Positions 46,865 through 56,155 are shown, numbered from the stretch's first letter. The stretch is DNA of 64,000 nucleotides from Streptomyces sp. WMMC940 (GCF_027460265.1 NZ_JAPZBC010000001.1:6457001-6521000); one strand, 5' to 3'. Notes: generated from the sequence alone by a model not told the origin. Translations and numbers: made by a program.

Positions 46865-48487
46865 ATGAGTGAGAGCGCGACCCCGGCCGAACACCGCACC
46901 GTGCTGCTGCGCGGTGGCGAAGTCCACAGCCCCGCCGACCCCTTCGCCACGGCGATGGTGGTCGAACGCGGGCACATCGCCTGGGTGGGCTCCGAAGGGG
47001 CCGCGGACGCCTTCGCCGGGGGGGTGGACGAGGTGATCGACCTGGAGGGCGCCCTCGTCACCCCGGCCTTCGTGGACGCGCACGTGCACACGACGGCGAC
47101 GGGCCTGTCACTCACCGGACTCGACCTCTCGTCCGCCGCCTCGCTCGCCGAGGCGGCGGAACGCATCCGGGCGTACGCCGGGACCAGGCCCGCCGACCGG
47201 GTCCTCATCGGACACGGCTGGGACGCCTCGCGCTGGCCCGAGCGGCGTCCGCTCAGCCGCGAGGAGCTGGACGGGCTCACAGGCGGCCGCCCCCTCTACC
47301 TCACCCGGATCGACGTCCATTCGGCGCTGGTCACCACCGCGATGCTCGACCTCGTGCCCGCGGTCCGCGGCACGGACGGCTTCCGCGACGGCGAGCCGCT
47401 CACCGGCGAGGCGCACCACGTCGTCCGGGCGGCCGCGTACGCCTCGGTCTCGCCAGGGCAGCGGGCAGGGGCCCAGCGTGCCGCGCTGCGGCACGCCGCG
47501 TCCCTCGGCATCGGCACCGTCCACGAGTGCGGCGGGCCCGACATCTCCTCCGAGGACGACTTCACGGGGCTGCTCAAGACGGCGGCCGACGAGCCGGGGC
47601 CGCGCGTCGTGGGCTACTGGGCCGACACGGACGTGGAGCGGGCCCGCGCCGTCGGGGCCGCCGGAGCGGCCGGAGACCTCTTCGCCGACGGTTCGCTCGG
47701 CTCGCACACCGCCTGCCTGAACGAGCCGTACGCCGACGCCCCGCACACCGGTGCCGCCCACCTCGACGCGGCCGCCGTCACCGCGCATGTCACCGCGTGC
47801 ACCGAGGCCGGGCTCCAGGCCGGCTTCCACGCAATCGGCGACCGCGCGATCGGCGACGTCGTGGCCGGAGTGAGGGCCGCCGCGGACGCCCTCGGGCTCG
47901 CCCGGATCCGCGCCGCCCGCCACCGGGTCGAACACGCCGAGATGCTCACCCCCGAAACGGTCGCCGCGTTCGCCGAGCTCGGTCTGACCGCCTCGGTGCA
48001 GCCCGCGTTCGACGCGGCCTGGGGCGGCGACACCGGTATGTACGCGCAGCGCCTGGGCGTCGAGCGGGCCCGCACCCTCAACCCGTACGCCGCCCTGCTG
48101 CGCGCCGGGGTCCCGCTGGCCTTCGGCTCGGACAGCCCGGTCACCCCCGTCGACCCGTGGGGGACCGTCAGGGCCGCGGCCTTCCACCGCACGCCCGAGC
48201 ACCGGATCTCCGTACGCGCCGCCTTCACCGCCCACACCCGCGGCGGCTGGCGCGCCGTCGGACGCGACGACGCGGGGACGCTGGTGCCCGGGGCCCCCGC
48301 GGACTACGCGGTCTGGCGCACCGGTGAGCTCGTCGTCCAGGCGCCCGACGACCGGGTCGCCCGCTGGTCCACCGACCCCCGTTCCGGGACGCCCGGCCTG
48401 CCCGATCTCACCCCCGGAAACACGCTCCCGGAGTGCCTGCGGACCGTGGTCTTCGGACAAACGGTCTACGTACGGCCGGGCGAGTGA
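46865..48487 (+). CDS. YtcJ-like amidohydrolase
   Basis: 540 residues of the amidohydrolase superfamily, YtcJ group. Metal-binding DAHVHTTATG near residue 70, later ADGSLGSHTACL, GFHAIGDRAIGDVV, RVEHAEMLTPETV and FGSDSPVTPVDPWG with the catalytic Asp. The enzymes hydrolyse C-N bonds of unknown natural substrates. Co-transcribed with the AsnC regulator, which suggests an amino-acid-derived substrate (inference). Confidence 0.87.
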   Translation: MSESATPAEHRTVLLRGGEVHSPADPFATAMVVERGHIAWVGSEGAADAFAGGVDEVIDLEGALVTPAFVDAHVHTTATGLSLTGLDLSSAASLAEAAERIRAYAGTRPADRVLIGHGWDASRWPERRPLSREELDGLTGGRPLYLTRIDVHSALVTTAMLDLVPAVRGTDGFRDGEPLTGEAHHVVRAAAYASVSPGQRAGAQRAALRHAASLGIGTVHECGGPDISSEDDFTGLLKTAADEPGPRVVGYWADTDVERARAVGAAGAAGDLFADGSLGSHTACLNEPYADAPHTGAAHLDAAAVTAHVTACTEAGLQAGFHAIGDRAIGDVVAGVRAAADALGLARIRAARHRVEHAEMLTPETVAAFAELGLTASVQPAFDAAWGGDTGMYAQRLGVERARTLNPYAALLRAGVPLAFGSDSPVTPVDPWGTVRAAAFHRTPEHRISVRAAFTAHTRGGWRAVGRDDAGTLVPGAPADYAVWRTGELVVQAPDDRVARWSTDPRSGTPGLPDLTPGNTLPECLRTVVFGQTVYVRPGE

Positions 48488-48995
48488 CATCGGGACGAAT
48501 CCTCCCGGAGGTCGCCGCCGTGCGGGTTCCTCCACGACCTGCGGATCTTCGTCGCTGACCAGCCCGAACGGTCAATCGCCGCAGATCGCACGACTGTTGA
48601 CAGAGTGCGCCCGTGGGCCGGTAGGTTCGGCAGGTCCACCACAGGACATCCGACCGGCCGGCTTCCACGCAGTCGTCGAACGCCGCTGGGCCAGGGGGTG
48701 GAGCGCCGCACCGGCACTCCACCACTGGGAGCCAGGTCCAGCGCCCGCGCCTCGGGGCGAGGGAAGGCCGCGGCCGGTGGGGGTCCCCCCTGCTCCCACG
48801 GAGCTCGGGGGAAGGTGCGACCCGGGTGGGGCCCGGCGTTCAGTAGACAACGGCTCTCGGTCGACCCGCAGCCAGCGGTTCCCAGGCCGGCCCGAAGGAC
48901 GCCGGGCCCCACCCTTCGCCCCGCACCGTGCCGTCGTCGCCCCACCGGCGGCGCTCGCTATGGTGGGTCCCTGCGTACGGACGTTAAGGGGCAGC
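48488..48995. other. Gene-free interval with a dispersed-repeat-like hairpin
   Basis: 508 bp. It contains GGGGGTCCCCCC...GGGGG at 48779-48812, with C-rich and G-rich arms around a short TGCTCC centre, which resembles a hairpin repeat I have often seen in Streptomyces intergenic DNA. No gene is supported. Confidence 0.5.
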
Positions 48996-49763
48996 ATGAA
49001 AGACGGCGGTCAGAGGCGGTACGGCCCGCTCGGCAGAGCCTTGGTGATCATTCCGACCTACAACGAGGCGGAGAACATCGAGCCGATCGTCTCCCGGGTG
49101 CGTGCCGCCGTGCCGGAGGCCGACATCCTGGTCGCCGACGACAACAGCCCCGACGGCACGGGAAAGATCGCCGACGAGCTCTCGGCCGAGGACGGCCAGG
49201 TCCACGTACTGCACCGCAAGGGCAAGGAGGGCCTCGGAGCCGCCTACCTCGCGGGCTTCCGCTGGGGCATCGACAACGGCTACGGCGTCCTGGTCGAGAT
49301 GGACGCCGACGGCTCCCACCAGCCGGAGGAGCTGCCCAGGCTCCTCACCGCGCTCAAGGGTGCCGACCTCGTGCTCGGCTCGCGGTGGGTGCCCGGCGGG
49401 CGCGTCGTGAACTGGCCCAAGTCCCGGGAGTTCCTCTCGCGCGGCGGCAGCACCTACTCGCGACTGTTGCTCGGTGTCCCGATCCGTGATGTCACGGGCG
49501 GCTTCCGCGCCTTCCGCAAGGAGACCCTCGAAGGGCTGGGGCTGGACGGTGTGGCCTCGCAGGGCTACTGCTTCCAGGTGGACCTCGCCCGGCGGGCCGT
49601 GGAGGCGGGGTTCCACGTGGTGGAGGTGCCGATCACCTTCGTCGAGCGCGAACTGGGCGACTCCAAGATGAGCCGAGACATCGTCGTCGAGGCGCTGTGG
49701 CGGGTCACCGCCTGGGGCGTCGGCGCCCGGGCCGGCAAGATCATCGGCCGTAGGCCGTTCTGA
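48996..49763 (+). CDS. ppm1: Polyprenol monophosphomannose synthase
   Basis: 255 residues, GT2 family DPM1-like: IIPTYNEAENIEPIV, VADDNSPDGTG, HRKGKEGLGAAYLAGF, EMDADGSHQPEELP (metal-binding DxD-like), then TGGFRAFRKETL and SQGYCFQVDLARRA. It transfers mannose from GDP-mannose to polyprenyl phosphate at the membrane, the donor for protein O-mannosylation and lipoglycan synthesis. No transmembrane domain, as in soluble Ppm1. RBS AAGGGG lies before the ATG at 48996. Confidence 0.93.
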   Translation: MKDGGQRRYGPLGRALVIIPTYNEAENIEPIVSRVRAAVPEADILVADDNSPDGTGKIADELSAEDGQVHVLHRKGKEGLGAAYLAGFRWGIDNGYGVLVEMDADGSHQPEELPRLLTALKGADLVLGSRWVPGGRVVNWPKSREFLSRGGSTYSRLLLGVPIRDVTGGFRAFRKETLEGLGLDGVASQGYCFQVDLARRAVEAGFHVVEVPITFVERELGDSKMSRDIVVEALWRVTAWGVGARAGKIIGRRPF

Positions 49764-49980
49764 CGGGTCCCGGCCGCACGAGCCCCTGAGCCCTTGACCG
49801 CCGCTCCCGGCCCCGCGGCAGGTCCCCGGTACCGGGCCGGGCGTCGGTCCGGCAGACCCGGCGCGGTCGGTCGGACCGCCCCGACACCGGCCGCGGCCCC
49901 GGCCCGGCGTTCCCAGCCCGCCGGCCGGATTGCCGACCGGCCTTACGTCACTCCTGCCGCGACCCAGGCACACTGGGAGC

Positions 49981-50562
49981 ATGACGACCGGCGCAACGAC
50001 ACCGACGGCCCCCAGGCGCTCGCGCGCCCGCACCTTCGTTCCCCTCGGCATCGCCGCCTGGCTCGTGCTGGAGATCTGGCTGCTGACCGTCGTGGCCGGC
50101 GCCGCGGGCGGGCTCACCGTCTTCGCGCTGCTCGTGGCCGGAGGCGTGCTCGGCGCCGTGGTGATCAAACGGGCCGGGCGTCGTGCCTTCCGCAGTCTGT
50201 CGGAGACCATCCAGCGGCAGCAGTCGGGCACGGCGAGCACCGCCGGCGCCGAGGACGCACGGAGCACCGGGAACGGCTTCCTGATGCTCGGCGGACTGCT
50301 CCTCATGCTGCCCGGCCTGGTGTCGGACGCGGCCGGTCTCCTGCTGCTCGTGCCGGCGGTCCGCACGGCGCTCGGGCGGAGGACCGAGCGGTCGCTGGAG
50401 CGCCGGATGCGGCAGGCGGGTCCCGGTTCCCTCGGTGACGCATTCCAGCAGGCCCGTATTCACCGCCCGGACGGAAAGATCGTGCAGGGTGAGGTCGTCC
50501 GGGAGGACACACCCGCGGGACCCCGACCCGAGCCGGGTCCGCGCCCGCCGCTGATGTCGTAG
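49981..50562 (+). CDS. fxsA: FxsA-family membrane protein
   Basis: 193 residues with three to four hydrophobic segments: PLGIAAWLVLEIWLLTVVA, GGLTVFALLVAGGVLGAVVIKRAG, then FLMLGGLLLMLPGLVSDAAGLLLLVP, the FxsA signature. The C-terminal tail (RIHRPDGKIVQGEVVRED) is polar and cytoplasmic. FxsA antagonises phage F exclusion of T7 in E. coli; in Streptomyces its role is unknown. Convergent with rbpA. Confidence 0.85.
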   Translation: MTTGATTPTAPRRSRARTFVPLGIAAWLVLEIWLLTVVAGAAGGLTVFALLVAGGVLGAVVIKRAGRRAFRSLSETIQRQQSGTASTAGAEDARSTGNGFLMLGGLLLMLPGLVSDAAGLLLLVPAVRTALGRRTERSLERRMRQAGPGSLGDAFQQARIHRPDGKIVQGEVVREDTPAGPRPEPGPRPPLMS

Positions 50563-50715
50563 CCCCGCGGTCCCGCACGGTCTGCGGCCCCTCGGGACCG
50601 CGCCTGCGCGACGAAGCTGACAGGAATCCCTGGTGCCGGGCCGTCGCCGCCGGGCCCCGTGGACCCGTAGGGCAGGTGCCCGAGCCGTGTGCCCGGCGTA
50701 CGGGAGCGCATACGA

Positions 50716-50766
50716 AGGAGCCGCGGGCTGCGGCACACGATGTGTGTGCGGCAGCCCGCGGCTCCT
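50716..50766. terminator. Bidirectional terminator between fxsA and rbpA
   Basis: Perfect 16-bp stem AGGAGCCGCGGGCTGC (50716-50731) and GCAGCCCGCGGCTCCT (50751-50766), with an inner GCACAC/GTGTGC extension and an outer CGCATA/TATGCG pair. Confidence 0.85.
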
Positions 50767-50794
50767 GCGCTATGCGCGAGTCGATGGTGCGCCC

Positions 50795-51169
50795 TTACGC
50801 GGACTTCCGGCTGTCGCGCGGGTGCACCGCGATGTTCATGGCTCCGGAGCGGAGGACGGCCAGCCGTTCGGCCAGCACCTCCTCGAGCTCCTCACGCGTG
50901 CGCCGTTCCATGAGCATGTCCCAGTGCGTACGCGCGGGCTTCCCCTTCTTCTCCTCGGGGCCGTCCCCGTCCACCAGGAGTGCCTGGGCGCCGCACGCCT
51001 TGCACTCCCACTCCGGCGGAATCTCCGCCTCGACCGAGAACGGCATCTCGAAACGATGTCCGTTCTGGCATGCGTACTCCACCGCCTGGCGCGGGGCCAG
51101 ATCGATGCCGCGGTCGGTCTCGTAGCTGGTCACCACGAGGCGCGTGCCGCGAAGAGCTCGCTCACTCAT
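50795..51169 (-). CDS. rbpA: RNA polymerase-binding protein RbpA
   Basis: 124 residues, the expected length. RbpA binds the sigma factor and RNAP and stabilises open complexes of HrdB promoters. LRGTRLVVTSYETDRG, VEYACQNGHRFEMPFSVEAEIPPEWECKACG (CxxGH and CxxC zinc-like core, quoted piecewise), then TRTHWDMLMERR-like ARTHWDMLMERRTREELEE, the sigma-interacting helix, identify it. A SigR-type promoter with exact GGAAT-N18-GTT spacing lies upstream. Confidence 0.95.
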   Translation of the reverse strand: MSERALRGTRLVVTSYETDRGIDLAPRQAVEYACQNGHRFEMPFSVEAEIPPEWECKACGAQALLVDGDGPEEKKGKPARTHWDMLMERRTREELEEVLAERLAVLRSGAMNIAVHPRDSRKSA

Positions 51170-51230
51170 GAATCGTGCCTCCCGGGCTTGTCGCCCACAG
51201 GACAGGTGTCGCTGTCGTCGTCATCCGGTC

Positions 51231-51257
51231 AACGTCCGGTCGGCGGTAAAGATTCCC
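51231..51257 (-). promoter_or_regulatory. SigR-type promoter of rbpA
   Basis: On the minus strand GGGAAT (51257-51252), an 18-nt spacer and GTT (51233-51231) match the SigR consensus GGGAAT-N18-GTT. Transcription would start near 51223, about 55 nt before the rbpA ATG. Confidence 0.75.
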
Positions 51258-51437
51258 GTTGCCGGTCATGCGTCGTCGCCCGTCGTGCCGCTGCTTTTCC
51301 AGGGTTTGGGTACCCACCAGTGCCCGGTTTGTCACATCTGGCAGAAAGTGTCACCCAGCGTTTGGAGCTTTTCAGCGCGCAGTAACGGTCCGCCTGGCAG
51401 GCCAAAGGCGTACACTACCGGCCCTTCGCTTCAACGT

Positions 51438-52805
51438 CTAAATCCGCTCCGGTACCGGGTTCCCCGCCGCGGCCACCGCACGCCTCACCGGGACGCGCGC
51501 CAGGAGCACGAATCCCAGTGCGAAGAAGATCACCAGGGAGATGATGGCAGTCCGGTAGCTTCCCGTCAGCTGGAACGCCAGACCGAACACCAGCGGCCCC
51601 AGCCAGCTCAGCCCCCGGTCGCTCATCTCGTACGCGGAGAAGTACTCCGCCTCCTTGCCGCGTGGGACGAGATGGGAGAACAGCGAGCGGGACAGCGCCT
51701 GGCTCCCGCCGAGCACCAGGCCGATCGCGGCGGCGAGTGCGTAGAACCACACCGGCGTCCGCGCGGGCAGGAAGTATCCGGCGGCGAGGATCGACGTCCA
51801 CACGGCGAGCGAGCCCAGGATCGTGCGCTTGGCCCCGTGGACGCGGGCCAGCCGGCCCATGCCCAGTGCGCCGGCCACCGCCAGCACCTGCACCAGCAGC
51901 ACCGCCGTGATCAAGGTGGTCTGGTCGAGGCCCAGCTCCTCGGAGCCGTACACCGACGCCTGGGAGATCACCGTCTGCACCCCGTCGTTGTAGACGAGGT
52001 ACGCCAGCAGGAAGGACAGCGTCAGCGGATGGCGGCGCATGTCCTTCAGGGTCGCGACCAGTTGGCGCCAGCCCGCTCCGACCGCGCCCTCCGTGAGGCC
52101 GGGCGTCCCGTCCGCGGCCGTCCGGCGGTCCCGCAGGCGCCGCAGCGGCACCAGCGCGAAGGCGCCCCACCACACCCCTGCCGAGGCCAGGCAGACGCGG
52201 ACCGCTTCCGACTCGGAGAGCCCGAAGGACTCGTGGCCGGTGTAGAGGACGAGGTTCATCACCAGGACCAACGCCCCCGAGGTGTAGCCGAAGGCCCAGC
52301 CGCGCGAGGAGACCGTGTCCCGCTCCTCCGGCCCGGCGATCTGGGGCAGGTACGCGTTGTAGAGGACCATCGAGACCGACAGCGAGGCGTTGGCGACGAT
52401 CAGCAGGAACGCGCCGAGGAGATAGCGGTCCCCGTCGAGGAGGAACATGGCCGTCGTCGCCGTCGCCCCCAGATACGCGGCGACCGCCAGGAGCGGCTTC
52501 TTGCGGCCGGTGCGGTCGGCGATGGCACCCGCCATCGGCATCACCAGCACCGCCAGCACCACCGAGACGGACACCGCGTAGGGGAACACGGAACCGGCGC
52601 GGACCGGGATGCCGAGCGGGTGGACGAAACCGTCGGCGTCCGCCGCCGCCTTCGCCACCGCGGTGAGGTACGGACCGAGGAACACCGTCAGGACGCTCGT
52701 CGAGTAGACGGAGCAGGCGAAGTCGTAGAAGTACCAGCCACGCTGTTCGCGGCGGCGATCGGCGTCGTCCGCACCGGTGGTCCGGTCCGCGGTGTCGGCG
52801 GTCAT
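51438..52805 (-). CDS. MFS transporter, UMF1/Atg22-like
   Basis: 455 residues, 12 membrane helices. The YFYDFACSVYSTSVLTVFLGPYL N-terminus, PMAGAIADRTGRKKPLL, and YNAYLPQIAGPEERDTVSSRGWAFGYTSGAL segments are typical of the UMF1/Atg22-like MFS group. The substrate is unknown. It is the first-listed member of a three-gene minus operon (yczE, gdpD, this gene). Confidence 0.87.
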   Translation of the reverse strand: MTADTADRTTGADDADRRREQRGWYFYDFACSVYSTSVLTVFLGPYLTAVAKAAADADGFVHPLGIPVRAGSVFPYAVSVSVVLAVLVMPMAGAIADRTGRKKPLLAVAAYLGATATTAMFLLDGDRYLLGAFLLIVANASLSVSMVLYNAYLPQIAGPEERDTVSSRGWAFGYTSGALVLVMNLVLYTGHESFGLSESEAVRVCLASAGVWWGAFALVPLRRLRDRRTAADGTPGLTEGAVGAGWRQLVATLKDMRRHPLTLSFLLAYLVYNDGVQTVISQASVYGSEELGLDQTTLITAVLLVQVLAVAGALGMGRLARVHGAKRTILGSLAVWTSILAAGYFLPARTPVWFYALAAAIGLVLGGSQALSRSLFSHLVPRGKEAEYFSAYEMSDRGLSWLGPLVFGLAFQLTGSYRTAIISLVIFFALGFVLLARVPVRRAVAAAGNPVPERI

Positions 52806-52849
52806 GACCCGCCCCCCTCACTCGTCCCCGTGGGGAGACGTCACGACGC

Positions 52850-53623
52850 TCAGACCCAGACCCCCCGGTCGGTCATCACCGTACGCAGCATCTCCAGATG
52901 ATCGGTCATGATGCCATCCACTCCCAGGTCCAGGAGAGCGGCCGTACGGTCCGGATCGTTCACCGTCCACACGTGCACCTGGAGCCCGCGGGCGTGGGCC
53001 TCGCGGACGAAGCGCCGGTCCACCACACGCATCCCGCCCTGCGACTCCGGTACCTGTGCGCACACCGCGCCGGGGCGCATCACCGCCGGGATCCCGAGCG
53101 AGCGAAGCCGCAGGCCGAGCACCCCGCGCACGCCGTACGAGGTCGCCAGCCCCGGGCCGGCGAGCCGCGCCGCACGCGACACCCGGCTCTCCGAGAACGA
53201 GCCCACGCAGACCCGGTCCCAGGCGTTCGTCCGCCGCACGAGGTCGACCAGTGGCGCCAGCGCGCCCTCGGCCTTGATGTCCACGTTCCAGCGGGCCTCC
53301 GGGAACTCCTCTAGCAGGTCCTCGAAGAGCGGCAGGGGTTCCTTCCCGGCCACCCGTGCCCGTTCCACCTCGGCCCACGGCAGCCGGTCGATCCGGCCGC
53401 GGGCGTCGGTCACCCGGTCCAGAGTCGGGTCGTGGAACGCGACGAGCCTGCCGTCCGCGGTGGTGTGCACGTCCGTCTCGAAGTAGCGGTAGCCGAGCGC
53501 GGCCGCGCGCCGGAACGCCGCCGCCGTGTTCTCCAGGCCGTCGGCCGTGCCGCCGCGGTGGGCGAACGGTATGGGGGCGGGGTGGTCGAGATACGGGTGC
53601 CTGGGGCGCGGTGCGGAAGTCAC
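52850..53623 (-). CDS. Glycerophosphodiester phosphodiesterase
   Basis: 257 residues, GDPD family. IPFAHRGGTADGLENTAAAFRRA (the HRG...E pair), YFETDVHTTADGRLVAFHDPTLDRVTDARG and WNVDIKAEGALAPLV carry the catalytic and metal residues; C-terminal GLQVHVWTVNDPDRTAALLDLGVDGIMTD is characteristic. It releases glycerol-3-phosphate from deacylated phospholipids. Start is GTG at 53623, overlapping the preceding yczE stop (GTGA). Confidence 0.9.
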   Translation of the reverse strand: MTSAPRPRHPYLDHPAPIPFAHRGGTADGLENTAAAFRRAAALGYRYFETDVHTTADGRLVAFHDPTLDRVTDARGRIDRLPWAEVERARVAGKEPLPLFEDLLEEFPEARWNVDIKAEGALAPLVDLVRRTNAWDRVCVGSFSESRVSRAARLAGPGLATSYGVRGVLGLRLRSLGIPAVMRPGAVCAQVPESQGGMRVVDRRFVREAHARGLQVHVWTVNDPDRTAALLDLGVDGIMTDHLEMLRTVMTDRGVWV

Positions 53624-54324
53624 GAACGCAGTATCGCTCGTTCGGGTGACGATCCGGCGACGACCGTGCTTCCTCCACCGTCGGACGGGATGGCGAACAC
53701 GCGCAGGAACAGCTGCGCCAGCGGGCCGATGGACAGGGCGTAGAGGACCGTGCCCGCGCCCACCGTGCCGCCGAGGAGGAACCCGGTGGCCACGACCGCG
53801 ACCTCGATCGCCGTCCGGACCAGCCGGATCGAACGCCCCGTCAGCCGGTGCAGCCCGGTCATCAGCCCGTCGCGCGGACCGGGGCCGAAGCGGGCGGAGA
53901 TGTAGAGGCCGGTGGCCGCGCCGTTGAGGACGATCCCGGCGGCCATCACCGGGATCCGCACGGCCAGGCCGTGGGCGTCCGGCACGACGGCGAGGGTGCC
54001 GTCCATGGCGATGCCGATGACGAAGACGTTGGAGACGGTTCCGAGTCCGGGCCTCTGGCGGATCGGTATCCACAGCAGCAGGACGACGGCGCCGACGACG
54101 ATCGAGACGGCGCCGATGGTGAGACCCGTCCGCTCGGCCAGGCCCTGGTGCAGCACACCCCAGGGTTCGAGGCCGAGTCCCCCGCGGACCAGGAGCGCGG
54201 AGCTCGCCCCGTAGAGCGCCAGGCCGAAGTAGAGCTGCAGCAGTCTGCGGGGCAGATGCCTGCCCCGCAGACCGGACGTGATGGACAAGGTTCTGCCCCC
54301 GGTGGTGGAAGTGGACTGATGCAT
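53620..54324 (-). CDS. yczE: YczE-type membrane protein
   Basis: 234 residues, about five membrane helices (LLQLYFGLALYGASSALLVRGGLGLEPWGVLHQGLAERTG region, which is the YczE/YitT-like signature). Function unknown; members lie next to MocR-type YczR regulators. ATG 54324 was chosen; an in-frame TTG at 54354 is the alternative. There is no obvious Shine-Dalgarno. First gene of the minus operon with gdpD and the MFS gene. Confidence 0.82.
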   Translation of the reverse strand: MHQSTSTTGGRTLSITSGLRGRHLPRRLLQLYFGLALYGASSALLVRGGLGLEPWGVLHQGLAERTGLTIGAVSIVVGAVVLLLWIPIRQRPGLGTVSNVFVIGIAMDGTLAVVPDAHGLAVRIPVMAAGIVLNGAATGLYISARFGPGPRDGLMTGLHRLTGRSIRLVRTAIEVAVVATGFLLGGTVGAGTVLYALSIGPLAQLFLRVFAIPSDGGGSTVVAGSSPERAILRS

Positions 54325-54403
54325 GACACTCTGTGGCGGGGACGGAGAGGTCAACCATGGCCAATCCGAGGAAGGTGGACTGATTGCGATGGCTCAGTGG
54401 ACT
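54311..54403. promoter_or_regulatory. Direct repeats of GTGGACTGAT around the yczE/mocR starts
   Basis: GTGGACTGAT occurs at 54311-54320 (just inside yczE) and 54375-54384 (just before mocR), 64 bp apart, about six helical turns. A partial copy, GTGGACT, lies at 54397-54403. Direct repeats of this style are characteristic of MocR operators. Confidence 0.65.
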
Positions 54404-55888
54404 TCGGCGGTGGGGGCGCCCGCGCTGGCCCGGCAACTGCAGGCACAGCAGCCGCGCCCGGCGGGCCCCGGCACCCGCAGACCGCCCGCGTACCGTGCCC
54501 TCGCGGACGGTATCCGGCTGCTCGTCCTGGAGGGCCGGGTCCCCGTCGCCGCACGGCTGCCCGCCGAGCGCGAACTGGCACTGGCCCTGGCCGTCAGTCG
54601 CACCACCGTGGCGGCGGCCTACGAGGCCCTGCGGAACGAGGGCTTCCTGGAGTCCCGCAGAGGGGCCGGCAGCTGGACGGCCGTGCCCGCCGGCAACCCG
54701 CTGCCGGCACGGGGGCTCGAACCGCTGCCCCCGGAGTCCCTCGGGTCGATGATCGACCTCGGCTGCGCGGCGCTGCCCGCCCCCGAGCCCTGGCTGACCC
54801 GGAGCATCCAGGGCGCGCTGGAGGAACTGCCGCCGTACGCGCACACCCACGGCGACTACCCGGCCGGCCTGCCCGCGCTGCGCCGGACGCTCGCCGACCG
54901 GTACACCGAGCGCGGCATCCCCACCATGCCCGAACAGATCATGGTGACCACCGGTGCCATGGGCGCCATCGACGCGATCTGCCACCTCTTCGCGGGACGG
55001 GGCGAGCGCATCGCCGTCGAGTCGCCGTCGTACGCCAACATCCTCCAGCTGATGCGCGAGGCCGGCGCCCGGCTGGTACCGGTCGCGATGGCCGAGGGGC
55101 TCGCGGGCTGGGACCTGCCCCGCTGGCGTCAGGTCCTGCGCGACGCCGCACCCCGGCTCGCCTACGTCGTCGCCGACTTCCACAACCCCACCGGGGCGCT
55201 CGCGGACGAGGACCAGCGGCGCCGGCTCGTCGACGCCGCCCGGTCCGCCGGCACGGTGCTCGTCGTCGACGAGACGATGGCCGAACTCCGCCTCGACGAC
55301 GAGACCGGGATGCCCCGGCCCGTCTGTGCCTTCGACCCGGCGGGCTCGACCGTCCTGACGGTCGGCTCGGCGAGCAAGGCCTTCTGGGCGGGCATGCGGA
55401 TCGGCTGGGTACGGGCCGCCCCGGACGTGATCCGCTCCCTCGTCGCCGCGCGTGCCTACGCCGACCTGGGCACCCCGGTCCTGGAGCAGCTCGGGGTCAA
55501 CTGGCTGATGGGCACCGGCGGTTGGGACGAGGCAGTGGCCCTGCGCCGTGAGCAGGCCCGCCGCAACCGGGACGAGATGGTGACGGCGCTGCGCCGGGAG
55601 CTGCCCGACTGGGAGTTCGAGGTCCCGCACGGCGGGCTGACGCTGTGGGTCCGCGCCGGCGGTCTGTCCGGTTCCCGTCTGGCGGAGGTCGGTGAACGGG
55701 TCGGCGTGCGCGTCCCCTCCGGGCCGCGGTTCGGCGTGGACGGTGCGTTCGAGGGTTACGTCCGGCTGCCGTTCACCGTCGGCGGACCCGTCGCCGAGGA
55801 GGCGGCGACCCGGCTGGCGGCGGCGGCCCGGCTGGTGAGGACGGGCGTGACCACGGGCACGGAGGCACCGAGGACGTTCGTGGCGTAG
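54389..55888 (+). CDS. yczR: MocR-family (PLP-binding GntR) regulator, YczR type
   Basis: 499 residues. Winged helix (about 30-100: YRALADGIRLLVLEGRVPVAARLPAERELALALAVSRTTVAAAYEALRNEGFLESRRGAGSW region) and an aminotransferase class-I-like domain with the PLP Lys in VGSASKAFWAGMRIGW, and ADFHNPTGALADEDQRRRL, the Asn and PLP environment. It is divergent from yczE and probably controls it. GAGGAAGG lies before ATG 54389. Confidence 0.88.
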   Translation: MAQWTSAVGAPALARQLQAQQPRPAGPGTRRPPAYRALADGIRLLVLEGRVPVAARLPAERELALALAVSRTTVAAAYEALRNEGFLESRRGAGSWTAVPAGNPLPARGLEPLPPESLGSMIDLGCAALPAPEPWLTRSIQGALEELPPYAHTHGDYPAGLPALRRTLADRYTERGIPTMPEQIMVTTGAMGAIDAICHLFAGRGERIAVESPSYANILQLMREAGARLVPVAMAEGLAGWDLPRWRQVLRDAAPRLAYVVADFHNPTGALADEDQRRRLVDAARSAGTVLVVDETMAELRLDDETGMPRPVCAFDPAGSTVLTVGSASKAFWAGMRIGWVRAAPDVIRSLVAARAYADLGTPVLEQLGVNWLMGTGGWDEAVALRREQARRNRDEMVTALRRELPDWEFEVPHGGLTLWVRAGGLSGSRLAEVGERVGVRVPSGPRFGVDGAFEGYVRLPFTVGGPVAEEAATRLAAAARLVRTGVTTGTEAPRTFVA

Positions 55889-56002
55889 GGGGGTCTTCCC
55901 GGCGTTCGGTTCTTCGCGGTACGGGCCGGTGGGCCCGACGGCCGGGGGACCCGCGTGGCGCCGTGACGAGGACGATCCGGGAGGGGCTCTCCGTCGACGC
56001 TG

Positions 56003-56037
56003 CCGCGGCCGGGCGCGAGGGCTGCGCCCGGCCGCGG
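56003..56037. terminator. Bidirectional terminator between mocR and the FtsK-like gene
   Basis: Perfect 14-bp stem CCGCGGCCGGGCGC (56003-56016) and GCGCCCGGCCGCGG (56024-56037), 7-nt loop. Confidence 0.75.
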
Positions 56038-56155
56038 CGGGAGCCGATGCGCTGGGGAGGGCCGGCGGGGCGGCGGCGTGAGCGTGGGGGCGGGGTGGGC
56101 CGGGAGACGGAGGGCCGGCCCGCGCCCCCTGCCGGGCGTGGTCCCGGCGGCGCGT

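Noticed and set aside
54354..54356. TTG start for yczE at 54354
   Set aside because: Possible, but adds ten residues without support and overlaps the regulator's likely binding region; ATG 54324 preferred.
52850..55630. 926-codon frame extending upstream of gdpD
   Set aside because: Only its last 257 codons show GDPD features; the rest is antisense to mocR and yczE. The start at 53623 couples to yczE.
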